A stretch of DNA of 64,000 nucleotides from Cyathus striatus (Eukaryota; Basidiomycota; Agaricomycetes; Agaricales; Nidulariaceae): positions 1,984,001 through 2,048,000 of the forward strand of contig JAOVFP010000020.1 of assembly GCA_025738555.1 (NCBI GenBank), read 5' to 3'. Positions within the stretch are counted from its first letter, which is position 1. The number at the start of each line of letters is the position of its first letter. The notes under the pieces are model-generated. The model made no database searches. It worked only from the letters and a program-made list of their open reading frames with translations, and was not told where the DNA came from. A program made the translations under genes and the position numbers. Positions 33,952 to 46,357 of the stretch are shown here, in pieces.

Positions 33952-34035
33952 CTTATAGGAGTATTATACGCTCACTATAAGCTAAAAGGAGTATTATGCA
34001 GTCCCTGTAAGCTGATATATAGTGTGCGCATGATA
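33952..34035. repeat. Short tandem repeat, right of LTR element
   Basis: Units 'cttataggagtattatacg', 'ctcactataagctaaaaggagtattatgcag' and 'tccctgtaagctgata' continue the array interrupted at 26353. Confidence 0.55.
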
Positions 34036-34290
34036 GGTAAGGTTGAAAGAGATTTACGATGAGTTCAGGAGCGCATAAAACATGTATCATTTTGATACCT
34101 ATCAAGAACATACATATACATTAACTATTAGCTATATACAACGTCCGGCCTCGAATTTTTAAACAACGTGAGTCTGCAATCGGGACGAAGCCCTCCCGGA
34201 GCTCATTCTTCAACTGTATCAGAGCGATCTTAGGAGCCCGGAGCCAACGAGATTGATGGCGGAGAAAAGTGTCTCGGGCAGTGTAACATG

Positions 34291-35976
34291 CTACTGGGTC
34301 TCGGGGTTATTGGCAGCGTGAGCCGCCAGTGCCTCAGCTGCCTCGCGTTCGCGACGAATCCTCTGCTCTCGAAGCTTGTTCTTTGACTGTGTAAAGGTGT
34401 TCTTGGGAGCCGATGCAACTGATTGCGGGAAAATGCGTCTAAAAAGATAAAAATCAGTAAAGATCACTGAGATAAAAGAATGCCTACGTGTTCCACCATG
34501 ACAATATGTTCTGAACATAGCTACAAGCTGTTGGAGTTGTAGACTCTTCAAAAAAGTCGACAATGAAGTCATAAAATGCGATGTAGTTGAAACCTTCCAC
34601 CTCAGTCTGTAACCAACTATCTGCACTTGAGAAGGCGAAGTGTAGCTGTAAATATCATATAAGTATACATATTTGACTTGAAAACGATAACCGCATACCT
34701 GAACGCAGACATATGCTATGGATCTTGCAGTCACCAACTTCATATTAATCAAGTTGGCCACGTCTGCCCGATTATGGCGCTTATTGAGCTTGCAGGTTTT
34801 GAAACCATGAGAATTCTCAATAGTGGAGTCAGCATCTTGATAGATTGCGAACCCCTGTGTAGAGCTCGGGGAATTAAATAAATGCTGATATGCCTATGAA
34901 GGAATCAGCGATGATGTACTGTGGTAACGAATTGATCACGCACAGCAATAAGAAGTTCATTCTGCAGAAAACCTTGCTCAACATCATCTGGATTTCCTTT
35001 AAAATTACGGTACAGAAGCGGAATATAGAAGCTGGTGCCAAGTGACACATCAGGTTTGTCTCCAGCCCTGATACTTGCTCGGGTTCTATTAAGTACACAT
35101 AAAATCGACATAAAATCAGTAAAATACAATGCTATATTGATAGAAAATCGTACTCTTCATTATCCCAGTCCAGCTCAATAGGACAAAGGAGCTTCCCAAT
35201 TATATCATGTTGAATTCCGCGGTTTTTTCGATTTCTGAGATTCAGAGCCGGAACAGGGTTGAGGTTGCCGTTATTGAGCCATTCTGCAACTGCAGCTGTC
35301 AGCACCAGAGTATCATGGGCCCTGGCGTCATTCGCCTTCTTTTCCAGCTACAATAACAAGAATGAGAGAGAGGAGAGATATATCATTCAAAAATTACCTC
35401 GAAAAAATAGGCCACACGTTGAATATCATTGCAATTCCTAACGATCTTGTCGAAATCTGGAATAAGGTCATTTAAGATGTTAACGGCGGTGTGGTTACGC
35501 TCTCGTCTGCCCAAGATGTCACATGATCCATAAGCAAGTCATAACAAAGCAATGTTGATCAACGTACTCGCGTTTCATGACCATTACTTGCTCCTTGGAT
35601 AGCTTCACGAGTGCTGTGTCCTCAAATCGTACCCCACTATTGAGCGATTTACTGTGCATTGTTGCATCAGCCTTCAAGCGGCTGATACTCAGATACAAGT
35701 GAACGAGACGACGGATGCCTCTTGCAGTAGGAGAGGCATCATCCCCATCGAGTCTGCAGCAAGATAAGTAAGTATTCCTTGCTATATGTCAAGTACTTAC
35801 CTCTTTCGTTTTCTAGATTGATATACATTCACCTGATCTTGCAACACAGAGATCTCCCGTTGTAGTTCTTCTACATCCGATGGGAGTTGATCAGCACCTG
35901 CATTCTCGGAATCGGAATCACTAGAACTTGGCGTGCTAGCCTTTCTGGAGTGGTGAGTACCGTGTTTGTTTCGCAT
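34291..35976 (-). CDS. DUF6698-like protein, divergent from the Plavaka gene
   Basis: Eight exons (35976-35801, 35753-35568, 35506-35398, 35347-35154, 35085-34944, 34893-34699, 34645-34488, 34438-34291) keep phase and give about 435 aa; introns are about 47-70 nt. The N-terminus is Ser-rich, then a leucine-spaced coiled coil (VEELQREISVLQDQV) and a basic RKRKR patch that may be a nuclear signal. The core resembles basidiomycete DUF6698 proteins: IVRNCNDIQRVAYFFE, NRGIQHDIIGKLLCPIELDW, QHLFNSPSS, VTARSIAYVCVQLHFAFSSA and a terminal LSWWN..RIFP. Such proteins are common beside mobile DNA in Agaricomycetes; their function is unknown. It is 438 bp head-to-head from the Plavaka transposase gene. 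Family name from memory, moderate certainty. Confidence 0.75.
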
Positions 35977-36414
35977 GTAACAGGAGACAAGAGGTACAAT
36001 GCTATGTAAAAGGGTTACAAAGGGGAGGTGGTTTGGGAATTGGGACCGAGGTACGTTGCACTTTTTATTTCAAGCCCAACATTGAAATTAATAATGGACA
36101 CCAGGCTACACCAAGGCGGGATGCATCGCGACCATGTACGTTAATATTGATGGTCTAGTTTTTTGGTCTGGTGATCCACCTGCGCAATATAATGGTCCGC
36201 CCGTGTCCGTTTGTGATGCGCCCATGTTCTCTGATGCGCCTGTACAGGTAGTCCAGCCCCTTGCTACGTCATTACATGGCTAGGCTGCAGTCTGCTGCAG
36301 CCCGCGTAGACTTTAAAGCTCAGACTGCAAATAGCAATGATGTAATAGATATTCTTACTGCACTGGCCGCTTCCAATGCAAATTTTATTCTTACTTGCTT
36401 TAACTTCTCTTTTC
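35977..36414. promoter_or_regulatory. Shared divergent promoter region
   Basis: 438 bp between the ATG at 35976 (-) and the ATG at 36415 (+). It has no obvious TATA pair but holds repeated 'gatgcgcc' and 'tggtc(c/t)g' motifs at about 36150-36245. The head-to-head layout suggests co-expression of the two genes. Confidence 0.35.
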
Positions 36415-39400
36415 ATGGCATTTACCTGCACACCCAACTGCTCTAAACAGTTTGTGACATCATCAGCGATACGGAACCACCAAAATAAATGTAAGGTCTA
36501 TCAAAAATACATATTGGGAGCCTTTCATATGTCCGAATCTTCGTCTGCTTTGAAGAAACATTTGCGGATTAAGAAAGCAAAGGTTCAGCAACTAGTCACC
36601 TCACAAGTAAGCCTATTTGTTTACGATGTCAATCCATATTGTTAATAAGACGTTGTTTGTAGTCAACAACCGCCGGGACAACACACATGGATGTTGATCC
36701 TGTCACCACTGCTCCAGAAGCTGTACCACACTCCATGCCACGCCGAACTTCCCCGCCTATTCGAATAACACAAATTGGTAGGGGTACACATCTGCCACGA
36801 CGGTATAAAGATATACTTCCTGAGCCACCAATACCTTTAGAGCTGCAACCTCCACCTGAGCAGCCGCAGAGGATCCTCCCTTGTGTTATTTTAATTGTTC
36901 GTAATCGTTTGCGAACAATTATGAATACTTTTGGCATCTGGCGCGAATATCTATATCGCCCATCTCATGATCCTGATGTGTTCGTTTCCTCAGAAGATCT
37001 TATCACACATCCCTATGTCCCAGAATCTGCTGTGGAGCCTGAATTAGTACCAAATGTGTCACACGTCCATGTGAATGATAGTATATCAATGCTCATGGAC
37101 TGGCAGAATACTGGAGGTGCTATGAAATCGAATGTCGAAATGGATCGACTCGTAAACAAGGTTCTTTTAAATTCTAGTTTTCATGCAGCGGACTTGGCAG
37201 GGTTCTCTGCACATCGCGAAAATCAACATAGTGACAAAGCTGACAAGAAGTCACCGCTCCTTGACTCATTCAATGAGACCAGTGTTCCCATTGAAGTACC
37301 TTCCGGAGACAAAAACATTCTGCCACAGACATTCTCCATACCAGGACTTCATTTTCGTAGTCTCCTCAATGTCATTCGAGCAGGGTTCTCTGATCCGCTG
37401 GCATCCAAATTTCACTTTTCTCCCTACAAGCTATTCCACAGGTCGCCTACTACTGGCAATGACGAACACTTATTTTCCGAGGTATATGATTCTGATGTTT
37501 TTATCGAAGAACATGACAAGGTGCAACGAGCTCCACTTCCACCTGATGATCCAAACTGTAAACGAGAAAAGATTGTTGCTGCTCTGATGTTTTGGTCTGA
37601 TGCGACTCACTTGGCTACATTTGGTAATGCCAAGCTCTGGCCAATTTACATGTTTTTTGGAAATCTCTCAAAGTATATTCGTTCACGGCCTTCTTCTGGC
37701 GCATGCCACCATATCGCATATATTCCCTCTATACAGGATTCTCTGCAAGACCTGCTGGCATTGTATCATGCAAAATGGGGTACACAGAAGAAAGCGATAC
37801 TTACACATTGTCGCCGTGAGCTCATGCAGGCAGTTTGGCGCATATTGCTTGATGATGAATTTATCCATGCTTACAAATATGGCATGGTGATAAAGTGTTT
37901 TGATGGCATAGAACGGCGTGTATATCCTCGAATTTTCACATATTCTGCTGATTACCCAGAGAAGTACGGTGTTTAGTTGTTTTTTATATGTGTACTTATA
38001 ATTTCTGTGTAAGGGTGCTTTTAGCGACCATCCGAGATAAAGGGCTTTGCCCTTGTCCCCGTTGTCTCATTCCGAAATCCAAGCTGGACTTAATGGGACT
38101 GGTACATGACATAAAACATCGTTTCAGCCAAGCACGAACATTTCTAAAGGATAGTGTGCTACGAAGTCGTGAATTTATTTATAAATTTGCACTTCCAATA
38201 GGCGGTACAGCTGTAGAAGGCCTACTTAAACCAACATCATCAGTGCCAACAATGGTAAGTTGCTTTGTCTAGAATTTAAATTCTTTCTTAACCTTATTGA
38301 TTTTTATTAGAATGCATTTGTTGATAATATTGGAGATGACTTTAGTGTCTCAAAAATGCTAGTAGTTGATTTCATGCATGAGTTTGAGCTCGGTGTTTGG
38401 AAGGGCTTATTCACACACCTTATTCGACTTCTATATGCTGCTGCACCTGATGGCTGCCTAGTATCCGAACTAGATCTCAGGCATGTTACTATTGTATTCA
38501 TTTATATTACCACTACTAATTTCCTATTAATTACTGTACTAGATTTCGAAAAATGCCAACCTTTGGGAAGGATACAATTCGCCAATTTGCAACTAATGCT
38601 TCAGAGATGAAAAAGCTAGCTGCTCGTGATTTTGAAGATTTACTTCAGGTGTGTGTTCCATAACTTCACCTATCATTGTAAGTCAGTGACTTACTAGAAA
38701 TAATGTAGTGCGCAATTCCAGCATTTGAAGGACTCTTAGAAGAACCACATAATGGCCGCCTCATGAAGCTTTTGTATCGTACTGCTGAATGGCATGCATT
38801 TGCAAAGCTTCGGCTTCACACAGATTCCACACTTGCACACCTGGAACTTCTAACAAAAGAGTTTGGTCAATTGATGCGCAAATTCAGGGACCTTACATGC
38901 AATGAGTACTCTACTGTAGAGCTTCCCAAAGAAGCTGATGCTCGAAGTCACCGGGGGCACACTCAGGTTGCTAGTAACCAAGGAAATTCCCGCACACAGC
39001 CATTCACCAAAAAGCCACGGCACCTTAATTTGTTTACTTACAAATGGCATGCGTTAGGTGACTATGTTCACACCATTCATTTGTTTGGATCCACCGATTC
39101 ATATTCCACTCAGCTTGTAAGTAGAATTGATGCATCTAATCAATAGTCTTGCATTACTCACTTGCAGATCTAGGGAGAACATTCTCATAGGGCTGTCAAA
39201 CGCATGTACGGCTTAACAAACAAACGAAATGCTACAGCTCAGATCTGTAAACTCTACCGTAGAAACATGAAAGCGCGTGCAGCAAATTCCGAACAAGCAT
39301 GTGCTGCCATCGGTCCAAATGAAGATTTCAATACACACGTTGTGATATCTAAGTCACGCAACCACCCATTGGAATTATTTTCATTTGTTAGAGAACATAC

Positions 39401-40476
39401 CAATGATCCTGCAGTAAAAGTATGTATTCAGAATCAAGCGGTACAATCGGCAATAACTAAAATTATTGATGTTATATGTAGAACTTCATTCCGAAGCTTC
39501 AAGAACATGTACTCGGGTACCTACTTAATCGCTCATTCAATAGCGATACATATGGCGAGTTTTCTGATGAAGATCGGAATACAGTTCATTTTTGCGGAAA
39601 TAGGATTTATTCAGTTGATACTTGCCGAATTAATTACACTACATATGACGTGCGACGCAGCCAAGATGTTGTTAATCCACACAATCATGCCGATGTCATG
39701 GTCCGTCCACCTGAAGATGTCAGGTGTTCACAGGACTATTGGTATGCGAGAGTGCTGGGGATTTTTCATGCCAATGTTTGGTGTGATCACGCTGATTTAC
39801 ATATAGATGATGCAGCAACAGTGCCAGCTACAACGGAGATTTCATTCCTATGGGTGCGTTGGTTTGGTGATGAGCCAGACTACGTATCTGGATTCCATGA
39901 AGGAAAGCTTCCAAAAATAGGATTTGTTCCTTCGAGCGATCCCTATGCATTTGGCTTCCTTGACCCTGCCCTCGTTGTTCGAGGTTCCCATCTCATCCCT
40001 GCTTTTACCAATGGATTCACACAAGAACTCCTTCCTGTCGTCTCTTCACTGGGTCATAATGTTCATGCCAAAGATGACTGGACAAACTTTTACGTTGGAA
40101 TGTATGAAATTTTACATACATATGTCTCTACCTACTGACATGGTGTTATATTTACAGTTTTGTTGACCGAGACATGCTCATGCGACATTTTGGAGGTGGT
40201 ATAGGCCATCTAACCAATGCCCCACCTGCAATACTGGATGAGCCTGTCATGAATCTTGCAGACAAGGAGGCAAATGAAACCGAATTCGAAGATTTCACGG
40301 CAGACGAGTCAGACGATTCAGATACCGAAATCAAACTGCTGGATGCGGAAGTAGGGGAATTTGAAGAGAATTCAGGTGACATTCTCGAGGAGTGGCAGCT
40401 AGATGAGGAGGGTGATGCTGAAAGCGAGGACAGTGGCAACTCGGATGATGACGATGATGGGTATGCAAGCCTCTAA
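36415..40476 (+). CDS. Plavaka-type DNA transposase (CMC superfamily)
   Basis: Nine exons (36415-36606, 36663-37963, 38014-38254, 38311-38480, 38543-38648, 38709-39116, 39174-39419, 39482-40101, 40158-40476) join in phase to 1200 aa with no internal stop. The N-terminus is a C-x3-C-x12-H-x3-C finger (CTPNCSKQF..HQNKC). The core has the Plavaka signatures SIPGLHFRSLLNVI, FWSDATHLATFGNAKLWPIY, MFFGNLSKYIRSRPSSGACH, HIAYIPSIQDSLQDLL, GLCPCPRCLIPK, VDFMHEFELGVWKGLF and DRDMLMRHFGGGIGH, ending in an acidic tail. It should cut and paste its own element. Intron 4 uses a GC donor (AG|GCATGT). An earlier start at 36376 is possible in the same frame. Confidence 0.9.
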
Positions 40477-40951
40477 TTAGCAATATACTCAAAATACACT
40501 CCTTTCAACTTCAATCAGTGTTCCTTTGCGCATATTTTAACGAAGTCATAATTAGTTACTTGAGGATAGCCAGCTGTGATGTATGACATCGTACTCATAC
40601 ACTGTGTATAATATGCCGGTGAAATGATAACTAAGCACAATGAGCGAGAACATTATGTGGAACTTGTACCTACTGATAATTCGAGTACAATATGTCGGTA
40701 AATAATGATCACTACTTGATATGCCAGTCTCGTTATATTGTAGTTATAACCTGGTATGAGCGCTCGTAATCGCTTCATCACGTGGAGTTGAACTCATAAT
40801 AGATATAAGGATATATGAGGTTTTCACGAATTTAGCGATGACGAGCTATATATACCATGAACAGCTTAACAGCTTCTCTGAAGCGCAACAGCAACAACAA
40901 TAACATCTTTCTTTCTCTCCAATGCAATCGTCCTCTTCAAAGTCGAATATC
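40477..40951. other. Plavaka 3' flank and gene A promoter
   Basis: The right end of the Plavaka element should lie here, but no convincing partner TIR was found. Repeated ATATGCCGGT-like motifs occur at 40611, 40689 and 40718. From about 40843 (TATATATA and the leader 'gcgcaacagcaacaacaata') the sequence belongs to gene A and is shared with 16255-16310. Confidence 0.45.
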
Positions 40952-43665
40952 ATGAACAAGGATAACAGCGATATCTCTAGCTTTGGCACTACCAGCTCCT
41001 TCTCCGAGTCTGACTCGGATAGCTTCTCGCTCGACATTCTTACTGAGGAGAACGAGTCACAGTGCGGCTTAGATGGATTGGATGATACTGTGGATGGGGT
41101 TCATGAAGAGGTACGTTGTGCATCCTTTCCACCGGGATAGAACTGATAACCACCATACAGAATCCTACTCCAGACGACTTGGCAACAAAATGGCACACCC
41201 TCACATCGCTCCTCCCTCTCTTCCAACTTCTCCCAGGCCTGAAACAACACTCAAACACCTACATCCTCAGCGGGTCCATTGCACACGCAGACATATCCAC
41301 CTTCCACACACACAGCAAGCTCGTCAAAGTCCTTTCTCTTACCGGGCCCTACCCCATCTCTGAACCACCCACACCCACACCAATATTACCAACTGCACCT
41401 CAAGTACTGGAATCGGAATCTTCACTACAACGGCGCCTCCGCATGCTCGAGCAATCTTCCACCGGTACTCATACCCCAGAACCTCTCGCACCATCCGCAC
41501 TCATCCGCATACTTCCTCTCCTCCCTAACGCATGCCTCCTCCCCTCCCTCCAACGCCTCACCATCGACGAGTTCGCATGGAAGAATATGCCCTACTCGGA
41601 ACTGCGCTATGCGTACCCTTCATTTCTCGTTTCTACCCTCCGCGAGATTGAACTAGATGGGTGTCATGAGAGGGCAGCGGATGTACTCATTCTGATGCTT
41701 GAGGTGTTACCGTGTGCGGTGCTAGGGCTGAGGAAGCTTATGTTGAGAGGTACGGGGGGGTACTGCCTCCCGGTAGAGGTTTTGATGGGTGTTGTGGGTA
41801 TGAAGGAATTGCGGTATCTGGAGTTGAATGATATTGTCACTATCAAGGACCTTGAGGTGTTGGAGAAGGTTGGGCAACTTCCAGAGTTGAGAACGTTCGT
41901 TTTGAAGGATACTTCGCTCAATTATTCAACTTCAGAAGGAGGCGATTCCAGCGAAAGGATGAAAGGATTTAAGGCCCTACAGAACCTACACATCACAGCC
42001 TCCCCCAACCTAATCCTCGACCTTTTGCAATCCATCGAGTGCAATACACTCAAGGAGCTCAAACTTACCCCTGTGGTGGATGCGGAATACGATGAGAAGG
42101 AGGCACGTACGAAAGAGCAGGCATGTATCAAAGAAGAAGCGCGTGTTAAAGCAGAGGAGGAGTATGCGAAGGCGGAGATGACGTATTTGAATGCGCGAGA
42201 GGCAAGAGATCGGCTTCGGGGTGAGAAGGGGAAGGGGTATGTCGGGTTGAATGAGGCTATGGGTGGTACAACTAAGAATCCTCCACACCGAGTGTATTCA
42301 CTGCCTGCCCCACCGGGTACAGCTCGTGATGCCCCGCAAGTAGCGTACTCCCCACCTGCCCCGCCAGTGGGTTTTTATGGACCCCGCGATTCTCCACGAA
42401 GAGTGTATTCTCCACCTAAATCGCCTTTGCGCTCCTGCTCGCGCAGTCCTCGTCGTAGACCGTGCACAAGTGTTTCACGCAGCCCCCGTCGTGGTCCACG
42501 TTCGCCCAGCGCCTCACGCACAGGTCCTTGTCGCAGATCACGTAGTCGTAGTGTCTCCCGGAGCTCCATACGCAGCCCCCGTCGCGGTCTAAGTATCTCA
42601 CGCAGTGTCCGTACACCACCTTCACCTTCACCTCCACGTCCCCCTCGCAGTTGGTACATTCCCCGTTCCCCTCCCTCACGGAGCCGTTCTGTCTCACCTG
42701 GGTATCGGGGTGACTATAGAGGTTCGCGTTCGCGAAGTCGTTCTACGATCGCTCTGCCACCTCCTCTGCCGCCTACTAGGTCTCCTGGTGGTGTCACTGT
42801 CGCGTGTAGCTACCCTGTTATAGACGGGAGGGGCCGTAGCCCTTTCCGTTTTGGAGGTCGGATCTCGCGCTCTCGTTCTAGTTCGAGGTCCCGCTCACGG
42901 TCTCCTATCTTCATTTCACAGCCCGCCGGTGTACCCCAATCTGCCCCGGTGTTCCCCAGCACATGTTCTCCTGCCCCTCCTCCCCTGCAGCACCCTGTTA
43001 GGCCTACTGTTTCATGGGCTAAGACACTAGAGGATATTATGCAGTTTGTCCCGAACCGCTGGCGAGCTTTGCAAGTACTGGAGATAGACTTAGTGGATGT
43101 GAGTGACAGAGGACGCGTGTTTGAGCTTCCTAGCCGCTACCTCGATTCTTTGCAGCTGCTTAAGAGTCTAGAGTCGCTTCAGGTGGAGAATTGGAATATT
43201 GTAATGGATTGGCAGGACATGTTCCGTACTTTGGTGCCGTCGTTTAAGGAGATGAAGAATCTCAGTCTTCCATTGGGAAAATGTAGTTCGCCCATCGATT
43301 TTGATACCTTGCAGACGATTGCGGAGTGCTGCCCGGTTCTGGAGAAGCTCCAGGTGCCCATGTCCATTGACCATACCACTGCGATTATGTTAAAAGACTC
43401 CAAAATTATAAATCCCCTTCAAATACTCTCTGTAGCGTCAACAACCTTGTCTCCCGTGGATATGGTACAGAAAATGACAGTAGCGCGCGTTATCGATACT
43501 ATCTTCCCAAGAGTGGAGAGTATCGAGACGCATTTTGAGCAGGGGGATATGGTTTGGAAGGACGTTTGGCGTTTGGTGAGAATGTGTCAGGATGTTAGGG
43601 GACATGAGAGAAGGCGGTGGGTCGATGCTTTTCTTTTGCGGGATTCGGGTGCTGTGAGTGATTAG
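40952..43665 (+). CDS. Gene A: LRR-like protein with internal Arg/Ser-rich domain
   Basis: Two exons, 40952-41110 and 41161-43665, with a 50-nt intron GTACGT..ATACAG, give 887 aa. The start MNKDNSDISS is preferred over an in-frame ATG at 40922 because copies at 16312 and 50318 conserve MNK. Exon 1 is acidic/Ser-rich (SESDSDSFSLDILTEENES). Exon 2: KWHTLTSLLPLFQLLP, YILSGSI, leucine-rich strands (residues about 170-350), a charged coiled coil (EEARVKAEEEYAKAEM), about 200 residues rich in RS/SR dipeptides (SRSPRRGPRSPS, SRSRSSSRSRSRSP), then a second LRR half (RALQVLEIDLVDVSDRGRVF; RYLDSLQLLKSLESLQVENW). RS domains suggest nuclear or RNA-processing contacts, but none is shown. Function unknown. 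Confidence 0.85.
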
Positions 43666-44302
43666 TTATGTTCTGTTTTCTATGTTTTTGCTGTTTGGTT
43701 ATTTTAATTTCTTCTGTATGTATGTTGTACTGTTGCTTTGAAATGGATTAGTTAAAGCGTCTATGGTTTGGAAAGATTTCGCAGAACTAACTGGCAGTCC
43801 GTCGTTGGTCCCAAGTTTGAAGTTGGTCCGTCGTTTCTGATTTGAACGCGATACCGTGTACGGTTACGGTACGGTTAGTAGTACACTGTAGGCTCCAGAG
43901 TCCGCATTGTCACGTTGTAGTGTTCTAGAATGTTCTTTGTCCTGACATTTCCCCCGTGGGAAAGAACCAAATCTTATGGATACAACGAGGTTGCAACGAG
44001 GTGCAACCATGTGCAAATACACCATCCTTTCTTCAAGTCGATACTTATCGAAAAATTCTTGATTTCGTCGTTATTATTCTCGTGATACTTCCCAGCTCCT
44101 TGGTTTCCTCGACCCCTTACAGTGTACATCAATCTTCCGTATGCCTTGCTAGTGCTTCAAAGGTTCAAAATGGATTAGATGTCATCTTCAAAGCTTCTCT
44201 GAAGAGCAACTGCGGGTTTGCTGCGCGAGTTTCATTTTTATCTTTCGTGTTCTGGTGCCCGTAGAATGGCCTGCATCTCGCGAAGCATATTTTTGTACAG
44301 GC
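43666..44302. other. Spacer between genes A and B
   Basis: No gene. The first 150 bp are conserved after the degraded A copy at 53866. A short ACCGTGTACGGTTACGGTACGGTTA run at 43850-43876 resembles hAT subterminal repeats at 24181-25801 and may be a relic end. Confidence 0.5.
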
Positions 44303-44309
44303 ATAAATA
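44303..44309 (+). promoter_or_regulatory. TATA-like box of gene B
   Basis: ATAAATA inside GGCATAAATAGG, 84-90 nt before the ATG. The same context precedes the inverted paralog (50442-50448) and the degraded B copy (about 54590). Confidence 0.55.
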
Positions 44310-44392
44310 GGCACGTTCTTTCCAAGTTCCTGCACGAAAGGTTGCTTTCCTTGCTTCCCCTTGGTCAATATTGCGAGCAAGCTTCAACTACA

Positions 44393-46357
44393 ATGCCTGA
44401 TACAGACGATTTTTCTGTTGTAGGCAGTACTGATTCGGATATTCGTTCTTTGGATAAACTTGTAGGGGATATGGTCCAGGAGTACGATCCCGAAAATGTA
44501 CATGCCGCCACTTCTCCTCGAGCTGAACCGCAACCCGCTCGGGATGAAGTCGATGTAGAAGTTTTTACCCATCCTTTGTCGATTTTACGACGTTCTCACT
44601 CACTCTGATAGGTATCCATCGATCCCGTGAAATGGCACACCTTATCGTCGATTTTGCCACTTCTACAACTACTTCCTGCTTTCAACGACGATTCTGGACA
44701 GTACATTCTAAGTGGTCCAATCACCACATCCGATGTCGCTTTCGTAAATACATACACGAAGCTTGTCAAAGCTTTTCACATTTTCGGATGTGGGCCAGAG
44801 TCACCCTCGCTTGATATCTCACCTTTGGTATATACACGAATACTCCGTTATTTTCGAGAGCCCTTTCTTCCCTCCTTGGAGAAGTTCACGGTCAATTTTC
44901 CCGCTATGTTCATGTGCCGTGACGTCTGGGAAATAGAGCTCTTGTTCTCCGTCTTGTTAAGCCAATCCATTCAGGAGGTAGAGCTCTGTGGAATCAACCA
45001 CATTTCAGAACGCGCTGCCTTGTCACTTCTTGCTTCATTACCCTACGATGCGCCACAGTTCAGGAAGCTCGTCTTTAAAGGCGCAAATCAGTACAAGCTA
45101 CCGTTGACTGTTATGAAATCGTTGATGTCGAAGATGACTTCGTTGGAGCATCTAGAAATTGACGATGTTGTTAACATCGCTGACTTTGATATCTTGCGAA
45201 CCATCGGGGCTCTACCCAACCTTGTGACGTTCGTTTTGCACAGTAGCGCACTCCATTATTGCTCTGAAAACAAGGGAAACACTATTGCCTCTAGGTCCAT
45301 GGGGTTCATGAAGCTTGGCCACCTTAATGTAACAGCTTCGTTTGAACTTATTTCGGATCTCCTTCATTACGTAGGATCCCCGTCACTCAAGTTACTTGAG
45401 TTTTCCCCTGTTGTTGGTGTCCAGCATGATGTGTATGGAGCATTCATCGCGAATGCTGACGTAGAGGCGGACAGAGCGGAAACTAGCGTGAAAGCCGATG
45501 ATACTACAACGAGATGTACTAGGACAGAAGACCCTCCGAAGTTTGAAGATGACGATCCTTGGGACTTACCTGTCAAAAAGATGAAGAAAAACTTGAAATC
45601 CGGCACTATCAATGACAAACAGCAGAAGGAAATGGCTAAAGGGGGAAAGCCGGTGTCGAAGTGCAGTCGTTCGTCCGTAGACCATCCCTCAATCGAGGCT
45701 GTTCTTTCTCCGGACGCATCCTTGCTGTGGGTAAAAGCGCTCGAAGAAATATTGCAGTATATTCCAATGCGTTGGCGAAGTCTGGAGTCTCTGGTGATAT
45801 GTTTAAGGGATATGACTAAAAGTGATCGAATCTTTGAGCTTCCTGGACGATACCTTAATCCTCTACGACTTCTTACAGGCTTGCATACCTTGCACATCGA
45901 ACAGTGGAGAATTCTGGATTGCTATGCTACGATCCTTCGACTAGCCCCATCGCTATCCAAGATCAGAAGCCTTGGCCTTCCACTTGGAAAATTTAGCTCG
46001 CCTGTTGATCTACGCGTCCTGCAAATCTTCGCCGATAGTTTCCCGGAGCTGGAGTATCTCCAGATTCCGTTATTCATTCCTGAAGAAGTTTCTACACACA
46101 GCCTCTATGCAAGTGGGCCGTGTTCTGCTGTACACCCTCTCTCAACCCTTTACGCTGGGCTCTCATCCGCACCAATGACTTCGACCGTGAGGATGAAAGT
46201 TGCAGGCATGATTGATGCTCTCTTCCCTGGCCTGAAGAAGATAAGTACATACGAGGAGCAAGGGGCCTTCTATACAGAGATCGCAGATTTAGTTAAATTT
46301 GCTCAAAGTGCTCGAAGAATGGAGAGAATACGCATTAATGGGGGCCCTACAGACTGA
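44393..46357 (+). CDS. Gene B: LRR-like family protein without the RS domain
   Basis: Two exons, 44393-44554 and 44612-46357, give 635 aa. The intron GTAGAA..GATAG (57 nt) is chosen by phase and by the family's splice position just before the KWHTLSS block; its donor is weak. N-terminus: DTDDFSVVGSTDSDIRSLDK. Then KWHTLSSILPLLQLLPAF, YILSGPITTSD, leucine-rich strands to about residue 290, a short Lys-rich linker (DLPVKKMKKNLK, possible nuclear signal) where gene A has its RS domain, and the second LRR half (RWRSLESLVI; GRYLNPLRLLTGLHTLHIEQW). It shares exon layout and both LRR halves with A. Orientation is tandem with A. Function unknown. Confidence 0.85.

Noticed and set aside
26300..34035. 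CRISPR-like array suggested by evenly spaced ~30-bp repeats
   Set aside because: Units are contiguous and degenerate, there are no unique spacers, and the genome is eukaryotic.
41136..41363. Reading gene A as starting at 41116 without the first exon
   Set aside because: Codons 41116-41160 lie in the intron GTACGT..ATACAG; paralogs at 16312 and 50318 conserve the upstream exon and splice sites.
42375..42697. Several minus-strand ORFs opposite the RS region of gene A
   Set aside because: Arg/Ser codon repeats keep the opposite frames open; no independent motif.
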